NCBI GenBank assembly: GCA_949987705.1
Contig: CATLJY010000040.1
Location: 1-64,000, forward strand
DNA: 64,000 nt
Direction: 5' to 3'
Source: Thereva unica
Lineage: Eukaryota; Arthropoda; Insecta; Diptera; Therevidae
Shown in pieces: positions 11,366 through 22,311 of this stretch (positions within the stretch are counted from its first letter, which is position 1; each line of letters opens with the position of its first letter). The notes below the pieces were generated by a model. The model searched no databases and was not told where the DNA came from. It worked only from the letters and a program-made list of their open reading frames with translations. Position numbers and translations under genes: made by a program.

Positions 11366-11957
11366 AATCTTGTAAGTGCGCATATTTAGTTTGACATTTT
11401 AGCGAAAATATTGATAAACAATTGTGACAAATTCTCGGTATTATACATATATTCTATATTGCCTATTGTTCATTTATTATTAAAATATCCAATCATAATA
11501 TTCAACATCCATCATACTGGGAAGTTGATCGTGTGGACCGAAAGGGTCGAACCCACATCCCAACTAGTTTTACAAAAAGGTCAGATTGCATTTAGTACTT
11601 ATACATGATGAGTTGAACTCAAGTTGAACCCAAGCCTAACTACATGTAAACGAGAGTCGAGTTGGGTTAAGGTTGACTGAACTCGACTCAGCTCTGCTAC
11701 CTGGGTTTAGTTGAAATTATGCATACGGACATGAGTTCAGTATTTGAGTAGTTGAATTTAGTTGACAGCAGCATCTCTGTGTTTGTTTGTGATTTTTTGT
11801 AACGTGTATTGCTTCTTTATTATCAACTCACCCTTAACTCAACTATTCATCTCATCATTCATACACATTAACCACCCGAACTACGAGTGTGTGCAAAATT
11901 GGAAGTTGATCGGTTATATTTTCTACTTTTTAGTCTATTATAAGCTTTCCGCAATTT
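11366..11957. other. AT-rich DNA with a degenerate relative of the 269-bp repeat
   Basis: No gene. The stretch near 11520-11600 (gggaagttgatcg ... acaaaaaggtcagattgcattt) resembles part of the 269-bp unit that follows. It is probably a decayed extra copy. A motif built on gttgaactcaa/ggttgactgaactc recurs in 11610-11700. Confidence 0.45.
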
Positions 11958-12495
11958 AGTGTTGGCCGCCATTTTGAATTTGGAATGACGCCACATAGCT
12001 TATTGTATTCTACCTGTCATATCCTTTCATTTGATACCCATGTCAGAGGACCGCGGAGCACAATTTCAAAAATCGGGCGCCATTTTGGAACCGCCATCTT
12101 GATATTTTTACAAAATGGCCAGATTGCATTGTCATCCAAACTAAACGTGTATGCAAAATTTCAGCTCTATCCGAAACCGGGAAGTGTGTCTAATTTAACT
12201 TCCAAGATTTGACGACAAACAGTGTAAGTGTTGGCCGCCATTTTGAATTTGGAATGACGCCACATAGCTTATTGTGTTCTACCTGTCATATCCTTTCATT
12301 TGATACCCATGTCAGAGGGCCGCGGAGCACAATTTCAAAAATCGGGCGCCATTTTGGAACCGCCATCTTGATATTTTTACAAAATGGCCAGATTGCATTG
12401 TCATCCAAACTAAACGTGTATGCAAAATTTCAGTTCTATCCGGAACCGGGAAGTGGGTCAAATTTAACTTCCAAGATTTGACGACAAACAGTGTA
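11958..12495. repeat. 269-bp tandem duplication with satellite core
   Basis: Two adjacent units (11958-12226 and 12227-12495) differ at only a few positions. Each holds ggccgccattttgaatttgg, then a core CCTTTCATTTGATACCCAT, then cgggcgccattttggaacc. The core also occurs, in the opposite orientation, in the satellites at 17724-18890 and 34075-39272. The open frames here (75 and 90 codons) are copies of each other and are not treated as genes. Confidence 0.9.
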
Positions 12496-12704
12496 AGTTA
12501 AATAAAAGAATTTAAAAAACTCATGGAATAATAAATTATTTATATTTTGGTTATCGGTTACAAATAAAAAAATAGTTATATTGCTTATAAAAAGGTGATA
12601 AATCGCATAATTTTATAAAAAAAACACCTTGTTTTCTATGTTTAGGCGTAAATAAGGCATTAGCTGTTTGCCCTTACGAACTCGGCAAACTACCGCTTGC
12701 CTTG
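12496..12704 (-). mobile_element. Terminus of TC-ended (Helitron-like) element A
   Basis: Read on the minus strand from 12704, the sequence starts TCAAGGCAAGCGGTAG and continues for about 190 bp as a near copy of the left end of the insertion at 33454. In both places the base just outside is A, as expected for elements that insert between A and T. The 269-bp pair and perhaps the 146-bp array would lie inside this element. Its other end was not found. Confidence 0.65.
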
Positions 12705-13187
12705 ATAAGAATATCCTAAACTCTCCCGTTTTTTACATTTCGAAAGGTAGGCTGCTTGACCAATATGAGATCAGGACAGTAGCAGAGATTTTCTCACATA
12801 AAGAAAAACAGCTTATTCTATATTTAAGATACCTATCGAAGAAGACCATACGGATAATCCTGCGTATCTAAAAACCTGCGTGGGACAAATCTAAGGTTTT
12901 ACAAGATTGCATGATGGTTGTCTGGGAATGTACCATGGCAAATAAAGTATATATTAACAAAACACCGAGAGATTTAAGATGTAAAAACCAATTATTTTGA
13001 GGAGTAACTGTTTTATGGCATAGATTTCAGGCAAATGTTGTCGGCTGTCCGGACAGATACATATGTAGCCCGATGATATTGATGCATGTCTGAAATGATC
13101 ACTCATTTACGGACAGATTGGAAAATGTCATTTACAGCAAAAGATGAGAGCGCACTCAGAAAACTCAGAATTCTGTACTATTCTCCT
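12705..13187. other. Intergenic repeat remnant
   Basis: No gene. Around 12735-12755 the words tttacatttcgaaaggtag match, inverted, the stretch near 22090-22110. The stretch gcagagattttctcacataaagaaaaac resembles 24940-24970. These are shared fragments of a dispersed, probably Helitron-derived repeat. The stretch ends in the ctcct target duplication of BEL-2 (13183-13187). Confidence 0.5.
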
Positions 13188-13560
13188 TGTTTGCTACTAA
13201 TGCGAATGAGTTCTAAAAGAAACTAAAGAGTGAAATCAAATAACAATATTTATTTTATTAATATAATTAAATTCCTGCTAAAACCTACAACCCGCTGATC
13301 TGCTCTATTTCGCGAATAATTGTCGAATGAAAATTAATGCAAGGAAAAAAAACAATAATAAAAACAAAGAGTCCTTGCATTTTTAGTATTATATTAAAAC
13401 TACAGTTTAGATAGTTTCCAAAAGTTCGCTTTGGTTGCTATCTATCAATTATTAGCATTAAACGTATTCGATAAGGCAGTCGGTGGTTTGTTTACAAAAC
13501 ATATTTAGTAAAAATAATAAAAGATTGCTGTTTCATTAAATTCGAAGGCGAGATGGAACA
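13188..13560 (-). repeat. BEL-2 3' LTR (373 bp)
   Basis: Matches 20928-21309 except for a 9-bp difference in the ctatcaat... segment near 13445. TG...CA ends. Contains a 9-11-base A/T run and a hairpin-like atgcaagg...ccttgcat pair. Confidence 0.95.
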
Positions 13561-13673
13561 TGCTCCGGGGCGGCGTTGGGACAACGTCCCAATAAATGCA
13601 AAAGTGGTTGCGAAGGTTAGGTGATGCTAGTTGAGAAACGGTATTGCTGGCGAAAGTGATGGTTATGAAGTTC

Positions 13674-16403
13674 TCACAATGTTTGATTGGCATCATCATC
13701 CACATCTGTTTTTGAGTTATCGTCTGTTGGAAGTAAGCATATATTGTTCTTAGTTTGGATGGAAACCACTCTGACCAAGTTGTCAGAGCCGGGATGAGTA
13801 TCAACGACTCGGGCTAGCAGCCACTTACTTGGAGGTAACTTTTCATCTTTCACTAATACAATGTCTCCCTTTTTGAAGTTCCGAATTTTAGTGTTCCACT
13901 TGGAACGTTGCTGCAATTGTGACAGGTACTCCGACTGCCATCGTTTCCAGAATGCCTGTATAATTTGTTGTACGTATTGCCAACGATTGAGTCGGTGTTC
14001 CTTTTGGTCCAAATACGATGGTTCGGGTATAGACAATAGAGGTGCCCCGATTAAAAAATGTCCCGGAGTGAGAGCGGTTAAATCCGAGGCGTCAATAGTT
14101 AATGAGCAGAGAGGACGAGAATTCAAACACGCTACAATTTGAATAGTAAGTGTTGTGAGCTCTTCAAAAGTTAAAGTTGTGTTCCCTAGAACTCTTTTCA
14201 AGTGAAACTTTGCTGACTTCACTGCACTCTCCCACAAACCGCCGAAGTGTGGTGCTGTGGGGGGAATGAAATGCCAGGTTATTCCCTTAGTAGCCAACTG
14301 TTCAGGAACGTCATTCGTTAGCTGTCGAAGATGCTGTTTGAAATCGGTGTCTAAAATGGCTCTTGCTCCCACGAAGTTCGTCCCGTTGTCCGAATATATG
14401 TCACTGCACATTCCTCGACGACCAGTAAAACGTTTAAAGGCTGCCAAAAAACCTTGAGTCGTTAATTCAGACACTACCTCAATGTGAATGGCCTTTACGG
14501 CTAAACAAATGAAAATAGCTAGGTAGCATTTTTCCCTTCTTGCATTTCTCAATCTTGAAGTTTTTATTTCAAGCGGTCCGCAATAGTCAACTCCTACGTG
14601 GCTAAACGGTCGTGATATGTTTGTTCTGGGTTCGGGAAGACTTCCCATCAATTGATTGCAGCCTTGAGCTCTTTGCCTGAAGCAGGTAACGCATTTATGA
14701 ATGCGCATTCTTATGACACTTCTTGCACGTAGGATCCAAAATTTTCGTCTCAGAAGTCCCAGCATTAATTGTGGTCCACCATGGAGTGTTAGTTTGTGCA
14801 TGTCATCGATTATTAACTCCGTCAATCGGTGTCGATTGGGTAGTATTATTGGATGTCGTTCCGCCCATGATATTTTTGCATTCTCTAATCTGCCCCCCAC
14901 TCTTAGTATGCCGTCACTGTCAAGGAATGGGTTCAAGTTATTCAGCTGCCCAGTTTTAAAATTTCTGTTGGATTGAAGGCTATCCATCTCCGACTTGAAT
15001 TCTTGAGCTTGTGCTTGTTTGATCCAAAATAACAAGGCATGGTCTAATTCGGCAGATGTTAACCAATTTGTCACTCCTTCTGGTTGTTTTGCCTGACATC
15101 GTGATATGAACCGAAAACAATAACCCGTGATTTTCATAAGTTTTGGTAACGTTGAATACTTGGAGATGAGGGAATGAAGAAACGAATCCTCCTGCCTTGT
15201 GGTCAAGTTTACCTTTATCGTTTTTGTTTCCAAATTTGTTTCCTTTAAGTTCTTAATTGAAGGCCAAAATTCCTCTGATCTTTTAAGCCAGTCTGGTCCG
15301 TTCCACCACAAATTATGTTTTATGGCTTCCGCAGGAAATAGTCCCCTCGTCGCACAATCAGCAGGATTGCTGCCGGTAGGCACATAATTCCACACGTCGT
15401 TGCTGCATGTTTCTTGGATTTCTGCTATCCTGTTAGCAACAAAGGTTTTATATTTGTTGGGATGGCCTTGAATCCAAGATAAAACAATGGTCGAATCGGT
15501 CCATGCACGAAACGAAACTTGTTCGAATTTCATTGATGTTGTGACTGCCTTAAAGATTCGCGTCAGTAATGTTGCGCCGCAAAGCTCAACTCGTGGTAGC
15601 GAAATTTGCCGTATCGGTGTCACTTTGGTTTTTGCTGCAAGGAGTGTTATTTTTATGTTACCTATACTGTCTATTGAACGAATGTACAACACTGCTGCAT
15701 ATGCATGAAAAGATCCATCACAAAAACCATGGATGGCTGCCGAATTAGTTGAAGTGTGAACCCATCTTGGAATTTCAATACGCTCTATTTCCTTCAATTG
15801 ACTACAAACTTTTTGCCACACGCGCAAGATGTCATCTGGAACTTCTTCATCCCAACTGATGCCCTTTAACCAAATTACTTGCATTAACATTTTCGGTTTT
15901 ATTGTGATTGGTGATAGAAATCCGAGAGGGTCAAATAATTTCGAAACGTCGCTTAGGAATTTTCTTTTGGTAACTTTTGCTTCACTGTCAAATTTTATTG
16001 TTATGGTATATTTGAAGCAATCTAACTTAGGATACCAAGTCATTCCTAACGTCTTCACTTTTTCGTCAAAACTTAAATTATGCACACCACTAAGTTCTTT
16101 ATCTTCATTAGGAATCTCCTCTAACAGCTCTATCTTATTAGAAGCCCACTTCCTTAAATTAAAACCACCAGCTTTCAATAGATCTATAGTTTGCCTTTGT
16201 ACTTCTAAAGCCTCTTCGATTGTACTTGTTCCCGTCAGGAGATCGTCCACATAGAAATCGGAGCATACGACCTTAGACGCAATGGGATAACTTTCAGTTT
16301 CGTCCTTGGCTAACTGATGCAATGTGCGTATTGCTAAATAGGGAGCCGAAGAGGTGCCAAAAGTCACTGTTTTTGATATTCTGAATCCTCGCTGTTGACC
16401 CAT
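13674..16403 (-). pseudogene. pol: BEL-2 pol: RT C-terminal half, RNase H, integrase
   Basis: A 909-codon frame. It begins in RT just before TVTFGTSSAPYLA, with the catalytic YVDDLLTG about 50 residues in. RNase H follows, with HGFCDGSFHAYA near residue 225 and WTDSTIVLSW near 300. Next come NPADCATRG, the H2C2 zinc region (HKLTLHGGPQ ... CVTCFRQRA), the integrase core (VDYCGPLEIK, YSDNGTNFVG, FGGLWESAVKS, so D-D-E complete) and the C-terminal domain (GDIVLVKDEKLPPSKW). The length and order fit the C-terminal half of a BEL polyprotein. The frame is detached from the RT N-terminal half by a shift and a small loss of sequence around 16400, so the first codon is not a real start. Confidence 0.92.
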
Positions 16404-17275
16404 ATCTGCCTGTACATCTTTTCTATGTCAGCATTGATAACTACACGATGTTTCCTCCATCTTAGTAATATGGTCATCAAGTCATCTTGTACTGTTGGCC
16501 CAGTTAAAAGTGCATCATTAAGTGACGAACCCCCAATAGTTTTTGATCATGCGTCGAATACCACGCGAAGCTTCGTGGTGGTGCTATCTTTAATCACCGC
16601 ATGATGTGGTAGGTAGTTGGTTGCATAAAATATTTGGTTATTTTTATCCACATGCATATTCTCCACTTCCGATGATGTTGTCAATTCCATGTGATGAAGT
16701 TTTAAGTAATCTTCGATACATTTAGTGTATTCGCGTCGAAACTCTTCAGATTTTGAAAGTGTGAATTCCGTACTCCTGAATCTTGACAATGCAATACATC
16801 TTGAACGACCTAACTTTGGAGCAGGATCTGTACGGAACGGCAGTCGTACGATGTATCTACCATCTTCTGATCTTTTCACGTTTTCGCAGAAATGTTTCTC
16901 ACACATTTTTTCTTCTTCCGTTAGGTGCTTAATTAGAGGGACTTCCTCTAATTCCCAGAACTTTCTTAGTTGCTCATCCAGCGAAATTTGGCAATGATAC
17001 GAAGCGATGTTGAAGGTTCGTACCGGTTCTTCCTCAATCTCACCAGATAGGATCCAACCTAAAACTGTATTTTGTGCGATGGGACTGCCATTTGGACCGA
17101 CTTTTAATCCCTCACGCACGATCTTACCAAAAATATCTGCTCCAATGACCATATCTATTTTTCCTGGCTTATAGTAATCGGGGTCGGCTAAGTTCAATCC
17201 CTCAATATGACTCCAACAATTTCCTTTTTTGACGTGACAACGTCTATTAAAACGATGAACGCCGTCTGCATGCAC
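16404..17275 (-). pseudogene. pol: BEL-2 pol: protease-RT linker and RT N-terminal half, broken
   Basis: The open part (16547-17275) carries the BEL-type linker (GLNLADPDYYKPGKIDMVIG, then LGWILSGEIE) and the first RT motifs up to TTKLRVVFDA. The next codon is TGA. Beyond it the same frame continues as recognisable RT (SSLNDALLTGP, then ADIEKMYRQIWVN), and then roughly a dozen residues expected before TVTFGT are missing and the frame changes. At its upstream edge the sequence before NCWSHIEG is the inserted element (17220-19162), not BEL-2, so the apparent first residues of the open frame are foreign. Confidence 0.9.
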
Positions 17276-17368
17276 GAAAAATGATGACTCATTGTCCCGT
17301 TATGTCCCGTTATCTCCCGAAGTAATTTTAAAAAATTGATCGTAGTAATCTTAAAAATTTGATTAAAA

Positions 17369-17815
17369 TTGTCAATATTAATTAGATTAAATTATTGTCA
17401 AATTGTCAACAATAAGCAAAGCAAGCCAAACACTCTGTCTCCTAACTGGGTGCCGGTGTATAAGAAAATAGTGAACATTACACTGACGAAAACCGTGAAA
17501 TGCAAACGAAAACAGTTTCCTTGCGTTCCTGCTTGTGCTATTACCATTCACAAGTCGCAAGGTGGGACGTTTACTGTTATTATCTATAATATAAAAATAA
17601 GTCGGGTTTTCCTTCCAGACGCTATAATTAAAGAACGCACGACCCGATTTCCACGGTTTTGCATTCGTTGGAAAGGTCTCGGGCTCCGTGAGGTTTATAG
17701 CAAAAAAATTTCAAAAGCAGGCGCTTGGTCCATAGCAGCCATCTCAAGAGGGCGGATTACCATTTTCTTTACAACCCCTCGACATGGATATCAAATGAAA
17801 GGTTATGGTAAGTAG
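17369..17815 (+). pseudogene. Helitron Pif1-type helicase C-terminal remnant
   Basis: The open frame of 148 codons includes [20 protein letters not shown] followed by QGGTF (about 17500-17575). This is the hallmark of the last helicase motifs in Helitron and PIF1 helicases, which unwind DNA during rolling-circle transposition. The rest of the helicase and the HUH nuclease are absent, so only this fragment remains. From about 17600 the frame reads into noncoding Helitron sequence (gtcgggttttccttcc...) and then into the satellite. The first ATG is not meaningful. Confidence 0.75.
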
Positions 17816-18890
17816 AACACCAAAAGCAATATAGTATACTCAATATATCGTTTGGTCCATGGCAGTCATCACAAGACAGCAGATGACCATTTTCTTCACA
17901 ACCCATTCGAAATGGGTATCCAATGAAAGAGTATGATAAGTAGAACAATATAATCAATATAGTATACTCAATATGTCGCTTGGTCTATAGCGGCCACCTC
18001 AAGAATGCGGATTACCATTTTCTTCACAACACCTTCGACATGGATATCGAATGAAAGAGTATGATAAGTAGAACACCATAGGCAATAAAGTATACTCAAT
18101 ATATCGTTTGGTCCATGGCGATCATCTCAAGCGGGCGGATTACCATTTTCTTCACAACCCCTTCGAGATGGGTATCAAATGAGAGATTATGATAAGTAGA
18201 ACACATAAGCAATATAGTATACTCAATATATATCGTTTGGTCCATAGCGGCCATCTCCAGAGGTTGGATTACCGATATTTTCACACCTCTCGATATGGAT
18301 TTCAAATGAAAGGGTATGATAAGTAGAACACCATAAGCAATATAGTATACTCAATATATCGTTTGGTCCATGGCGGTCATCTCAAGAGGGAGGATGATCA
18401 TTTTCTTCACTCCCCCCTCGACATTGGTATCAAATGAAAGGGCATTATAAGAAGAATGCCATAGACCATGTCTTTAGATTCATGGCGGCCATCTCAAGAG
18501 GGCGGATTGCGATTTTCTTCACAACACCCGAGACATGGGTATCAAATGAAAGGCTATGAAAAGTAGAACACCATAAGCAATATAGTATACTCAATTTATA
18601 ATTTGGTCCATGGCCGCCATCTCAAAAGGGCGGTTTACCATTTTCTTCACAACTCCTTCTAGATGGGTATCAAATGAGAGAGTATGATAAGTAGAACACC
18701 ATATGCAATATAGTATACTCAATATATCGTTTGGTCCATAGCGGCCATCTCAAGAGTGCGGATTAATATTTTCTTCACAACCCCTTCGACATGGGTATCA
18801 AATGAAAGAGTATGATAAGTAGAACACCATAGGCAATATAGTATACTCAATATATCATTTGGTCCATGGCGGTCATCTCCCGAAATCAAT
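17724..18890 (+). repeat. ~127-bp satellite array inside the Helitron insertion
   Basis: The word aagagggcgg, or variants of it, recurs at 17746, 17873, 18001 and 18129 and onward at about 127-bp spacing. A shorter unit near 18420-18480 has the 112-bp type. Each unit contains ATGGGTATCAAATGAAAG, then tatgataagtagaaca. It is the same family as the large array at 34075-39272. Open frames through the array are by-products of the repeat. Confidence 0.9.
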
Positions 18891-18968
18891 TTTCCCAGAT
18901 TTGTTCTTTTTTCACTATAGCTTTTTCCTATCGCAGACTGTGTCCTCATAATCTTATTTTATTGAAAG

Positions 18969-18997
18969 GCGTTGCAACGCACGCGGGTTTTTGCTAG
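18969..18997 (+). mobile_element. Helitron 3' terminus
   Basis: The palindrome GCGTTGCAACGC (18969-18980) is followed by acgcgggtttttg and CTAG (18994-18997), then T. The same 29 bases occur at 21916-21944. A short palindrome or hairpin shortly before a terminal CTRR is diagnostic of Helitron 3' ends. Confidence 0.75.
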
Positions 18998-19158
18998 TTT
19001 AATATAAATGATTCAAGTTTATTCATAAAAGTATGCAATCATTTCATCAATGTTTTCTCATGACGTTGTCACGTTAAACTATCGTCCGTAAACCCTCTTT
19101 ACAGACAACAAATTTTTTTTAGTAAATTGTAACAAAATGGATGGAATCGTAACGGCCG

Positions 19159-19923
19159 CTAGTTTATGGTTCGGGGAGGTAATATGGTGTTCAAATTTTT
19201 CAAAACAAAGGCCTTGGCCTGTATTTGGATGGTATTGCGTAGCGGCTGCAATTCCACGTTTACTAACGATCTAGCAACTCCTGTCTTCGTATCTTCTATA
19301 CCTAGAATATTAACAGCAACGGGAGTACCCTTCAAATGCAGTCTTTGGACTATTGACTTATTTAGAAATGACGCTTGAGAACCTTGGTCTACTAATGCAC
19401 GAACAATTATGTCATATCCGTTTTTTCCATTTAGTTTTACCCATGCTGTAGCGAGTAAGACTTCGTTCCCAACTTGCATATTTCCTACATGAAGTTGACT
19501 AACTGATGGTTTAGAGTTTATAGTCGTACGGTTTTGGTCAACTAATGTTTCATCATCAAAACTCCTTTCCAATGGCCTTCTCGTTTTATCTGCGATGATT
19601 TGGTCATTGTGTAATAACGTGTGGTGTCGATGGTTGCATTTAAAACAGGCTGTCTTACTTGGACAGTTAAGAGCATTATGTCCTTTTGCCAGGCAGTTAG
19701 AACACAAATGCTTCTGGATGACTATATTCCTTTTGCTTAGGTGGTCTAGTTTTAGAAAGTCAGGGCATTGCCGAAGTGGGTGAGTGGCCGAACAGATGAC
19801 ACACGAAGAAAATTTTAAACCTTGAAAATTATGTCGATGAGCCAATTGTGTTGGTTTTGTGGTATTGCCTGCCAATGACTCCAAAGCTCGAAATTGGCCT
19901 TCTAAAAATGCTTTAAGTTCCAT
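19159..19923 (-). pseudogene. gag-pro: BEL-2 Gag C-terminal part and protease start
   Basis: A 254-codon frame with three Cys/His knuckles (CVICSATHPLRQC, CSNCLAKGHNALNC, CFKCNHRHHTLLH) and the aspartic protease motif ALVDQGSQASFL near residue 180. The frame is cut at NTILPPRTIN by the Helitron-type insertion. Upstream it is separated from the first part of Gag by a frameshift near 19915: the Gag sequence passes from the neighbouring frame at FPAWN into LKAFLEGQFRALE here. The apparent ATG is therefore an internal Met. Role: nucleic-acid-binding part of Gag and the maturation protease. Confidence 0.92.
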
Positions 19924-20780
19924 GCTGGAAATTCTCGTTTAGAGCCAATACCTTGTTCCCAAAGTTTCCTTGACTCTGGTGACAATCGTTCACTTACAAT
20001 ATGTGTCAAGATAATATCCCAATCTTTGGTGTTGACTCCAAGATTGTTTAAGGCTTGCACACATTCGTTTGTCGTGTCCAGCAAATTTCGAATGCCCATT
20101 GCTGTATCTTTTGTGACGTAGGGTTGTGATAATAGGGCTTTCATTTGTGTTTTAATTAACACCCTGGGGTTATCGTACCGATCTATCAGCAAGTTCCAAG
20201 CTGGTTGATAATTCGCGTCAGTGATGGTAAAATGTCGAAGAAGCTGTTGTGCATCATCTTGTAAGCTTGCCTTTAAATAGTGTAACTTCTGAACGGGTGT
20301 TAACGAATCGTTATTGTGTATTAGTGTCGTATATAAATCAAAAAACGCCTTCCAATTTTTATAATCCCCATGGAAGGTGGGCAAGTTAATTCTTGGCAGC
20401 TTAAGTCCCCGTCCTGAATTCGACAACTCCTCTCTTTGGACCTCTCCTCTCGTGTGTATACTTGGGTTTTGATCGTTTCCTTGAAACCTTGCGGCATCCT
20501 CTTGGATTTGAGACTTGAATTCAATATAAAATTCTTCAACATTCGTGAAATACTCCTCAGAGAAGTATTTTTCAAATTTGGTGTCCAAATCCTCCGCAAC
20601 ATCTAACATCATGAGGTTTTTGTGGTTTATTTTAAATAATTCCCACTGATCTCTTATCGCTTCTAATCGGTTGTTGAAGTATGTTTGAGTTTTCCGTTCT
20701 TTACCGTCCTTTTTATAATTTCGTAAAGAGCGCTGCAATTCATTGTAAATTGCGAACTGGTGCTTAATCAAACCCTCCAT
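19902..20780 (-). pseudogene. gag: BEL-2 Gag N-terminal part
   Basis: A 292-codon frame from the gag ATG (20780), 125 bp inside the primer site. It contains the BEL-type DUF1759 region, with LPRINLPTFHGDYKNW near residue 125 and a QDDAQQLLRHF stretch near 175, as in BEL-1 and BEL-3. It ends by frameshift just before the end of that domain. It would form the particle shell, but is not joined in frame to the zinc knuckles. Confidence 0.92.
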
Positions 20781-20927
20781 TTATTTATTTTTTTATATAT
20801 ACGTTTATTTTTATATTTAAGTTATTCTTTAATAAGCTTGTTCTTTAGTGAGTTTCTTTAGTAAGTTAAGGATCGCCAAATTATGCTCGGATTTTCTTGG
20901 GACGATCCGGCTCGAAGGACCAATAAA

Positions 20928-21309
20928 TGTTTGCTACTAATGCGAATGAGTTCTAAAAGAAACTAAAGAGTGAAATCAAATAACAATATTTATTTTATTA
21001 ATATAATTAAATTCCTGCTAAAACCTACAACCCGCTGATCTGCTCTATTTCGCGAATAATTGTCGAATGAAAATTAATGCAAGGAAAAAAAACAATAATA
21101 AAAACAAAGAGTCCTTGCATTTTTAGTATTATATTAAAACTACAGTTTAGATAGTTTCCAAAAGTTCGCTTTGGTTGCTATCTATCAATCAATAGTTATA
21201 TTAGCATTAAACGTATTCGATAAGGCAGTCGGTGGTTTGTTTACAAAACATATTTAGTAAAAATAATAAAAGATTGCTGTTTCATTAAATTCGAAGGCGA
21301 GATGGAACA
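20928..21309 (-). repeat. BEL-2 5' LTR (382 bp) with adjacent tRNA-Tyr-type primer site
   Basis: TG at 20928 and CA at 21308-21309, followed by the ctcct target repeat. The primer site lies at 20905-20922, five bases from the LTR. BEL-3 has the same kind of primer site, BEL-1 a different one. Confidence 0.93.
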
Positions 21310-22153
21310 CTCCTCAATATAGGATATAGAAAATGTTCTGAGATTAATGAGAATCATAACTGTGAGCTGCTGGCTGTTGTTTGAAAGTACGTAATAGACG
21401 CGGCAATTTTGATGAGCGACATTTATGACGATTTCGAAAATCAACTAAGATGTCAACTAAGTCGCCTCTACTCAGTAATGCCACAAACGTTGTAATACCT
21501 ACAAGCGAAACATCGAACATCGTTTACAAACATGCGTTACAGTGGATTGTTAACCAGTGCCGTGCGGGCGGTATGACCGGAAATGACTAAAACGGGAAGC
21601 CGCAACTGCCCTTTTTAGGATCAAATCAGTAGTGTCTCTTATAAGTTTGGCAATCTTCACAAGCCATGTTCGCCTTGGGGCAAGTTCAGGGTGCCAATTA
21701 TCTGGGAACGTCAAAATCTACGCGCACAAGACATATTCTGAACATAATTGGCTATGTATCTGTTGTGCACGTAGTACAAAAGTTTTCCGATAGGTGATGA
21801 TTAACCTCGAATTTTAAGAAAAAGTTGAGGTAACATATTTTTATAGTCAACTCTAAAGTGTTTTATGTTTTTTCTTATCCCGGACAATGTACACATAATT
21901 TTATTTTATTAAAAAGCGTTGCAACGCACGCGGGTTTTTGCTAGTTGTAAATATAATATGGCGGTCACTACAAAATCTCACTAGACATATAAAAAACCAA
22001 AAAGCTTTTAGTTTAAAATGAACTAAAAGTAAAAAATAATTTTAAATGTAAAGTTTTAATTGCGCTAGCCAGTATATGGAAAGGACCTACCTTTCGAAAT
22101 GTAAAAAAAGCTCAGGGCGCTGGCTAAAAGTTTCGGTGATAATAAAACCGTTA
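21310..22153. other. Helitron-derived remnants, including a 3' terminus at 21916-21944
   Basis: No gene. 21650-21850 (gggtgccaattatctgg, then caaaatctacgcgcacaag, then cctcgaattttaagaaaaag) is a diverged copy of the sequence at 25030-25129 plus 60986-61027. It ends with the same palindrome and CTAG as 18969-18997. After it, 22060-22150 holds a degenerate repeat with gcgctagccag ... ctacctttcgaaatgtaaaa. Confidence 0.6.
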
Positions 22154-22311
22154 GGCCAAGTACACATTGGGCGTTCGGCGATGCGTTTAGCGGGCGTTGG
22201 TAGTGTACACACTAAGCGTTAAGCTCGGCGTTTAACGAGCGTTTGCAGGACATCGTAGCAGCGAGCATTAATACTTATTATTGCTCGCTGGTCACAGTGT
22301 GCAGTTTAGAA

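Larger units (their letters stand above)
17220..19162 (+). mobile_element. Helitron-type insertion inside BEL-2
   Basis: Removing 17220-19162 restores the BEL-2 frame exactly across the protease-RT linker (PPRTI | NCWSHIEG). The left flank ends in A, the right flank begins with T, no target duplication is present, and the insert ends CTAG (19159-19162), all as in Helitrons. Because TTT occurs at both junctions the left edge could shift by up to 3 bp. The insert begins TTTCC, not the canonical TC. It is itself composite: a helicase remnant, a satellite array and a second CTAG-ended 3' terminus at 18997 lie inside. Near each edge is a copy of the word gacgtgacaacgtc or its complement (about 17231 and 19062). 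Confidence 0.75.
13188..21309 (-). mobile_element. BEL-2: BEL/Pao LTR retrotransposon, minus strand, interrupted
   Basis: LTRs at 13188-13560 and 20928-21309 start TGTTTGC and end ATGGAACA. The 5-bp target repeat ctcct lies at 13183-13187 and 21310-21314. The primer site (plus-strand 20905-20922, ATCCGGCTCGAAGGACCA) equals the 3' end of tRNA-Tyr with CCA. Coding order is gag, protease, RT, RNase H, integrase. The copy is dead: a gag frameshift near 19915, a 1.94-kb insertion between protease and RT, a stop and a small deletion in RT. Confidence 0.95.

Noticed and set aside
11985..12481. Two similar small proteins (75 and 90 codons)
   Set aside because: They are the two units of the 269-bp repeat translated. 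The shared frame follows from the duplication and there are no coding signs.
17769..18949. Small minus-strand frames with repeated LSFDTH/MDQTIY motifs
   Set aside because: They are translations of the 127-bp satellite.
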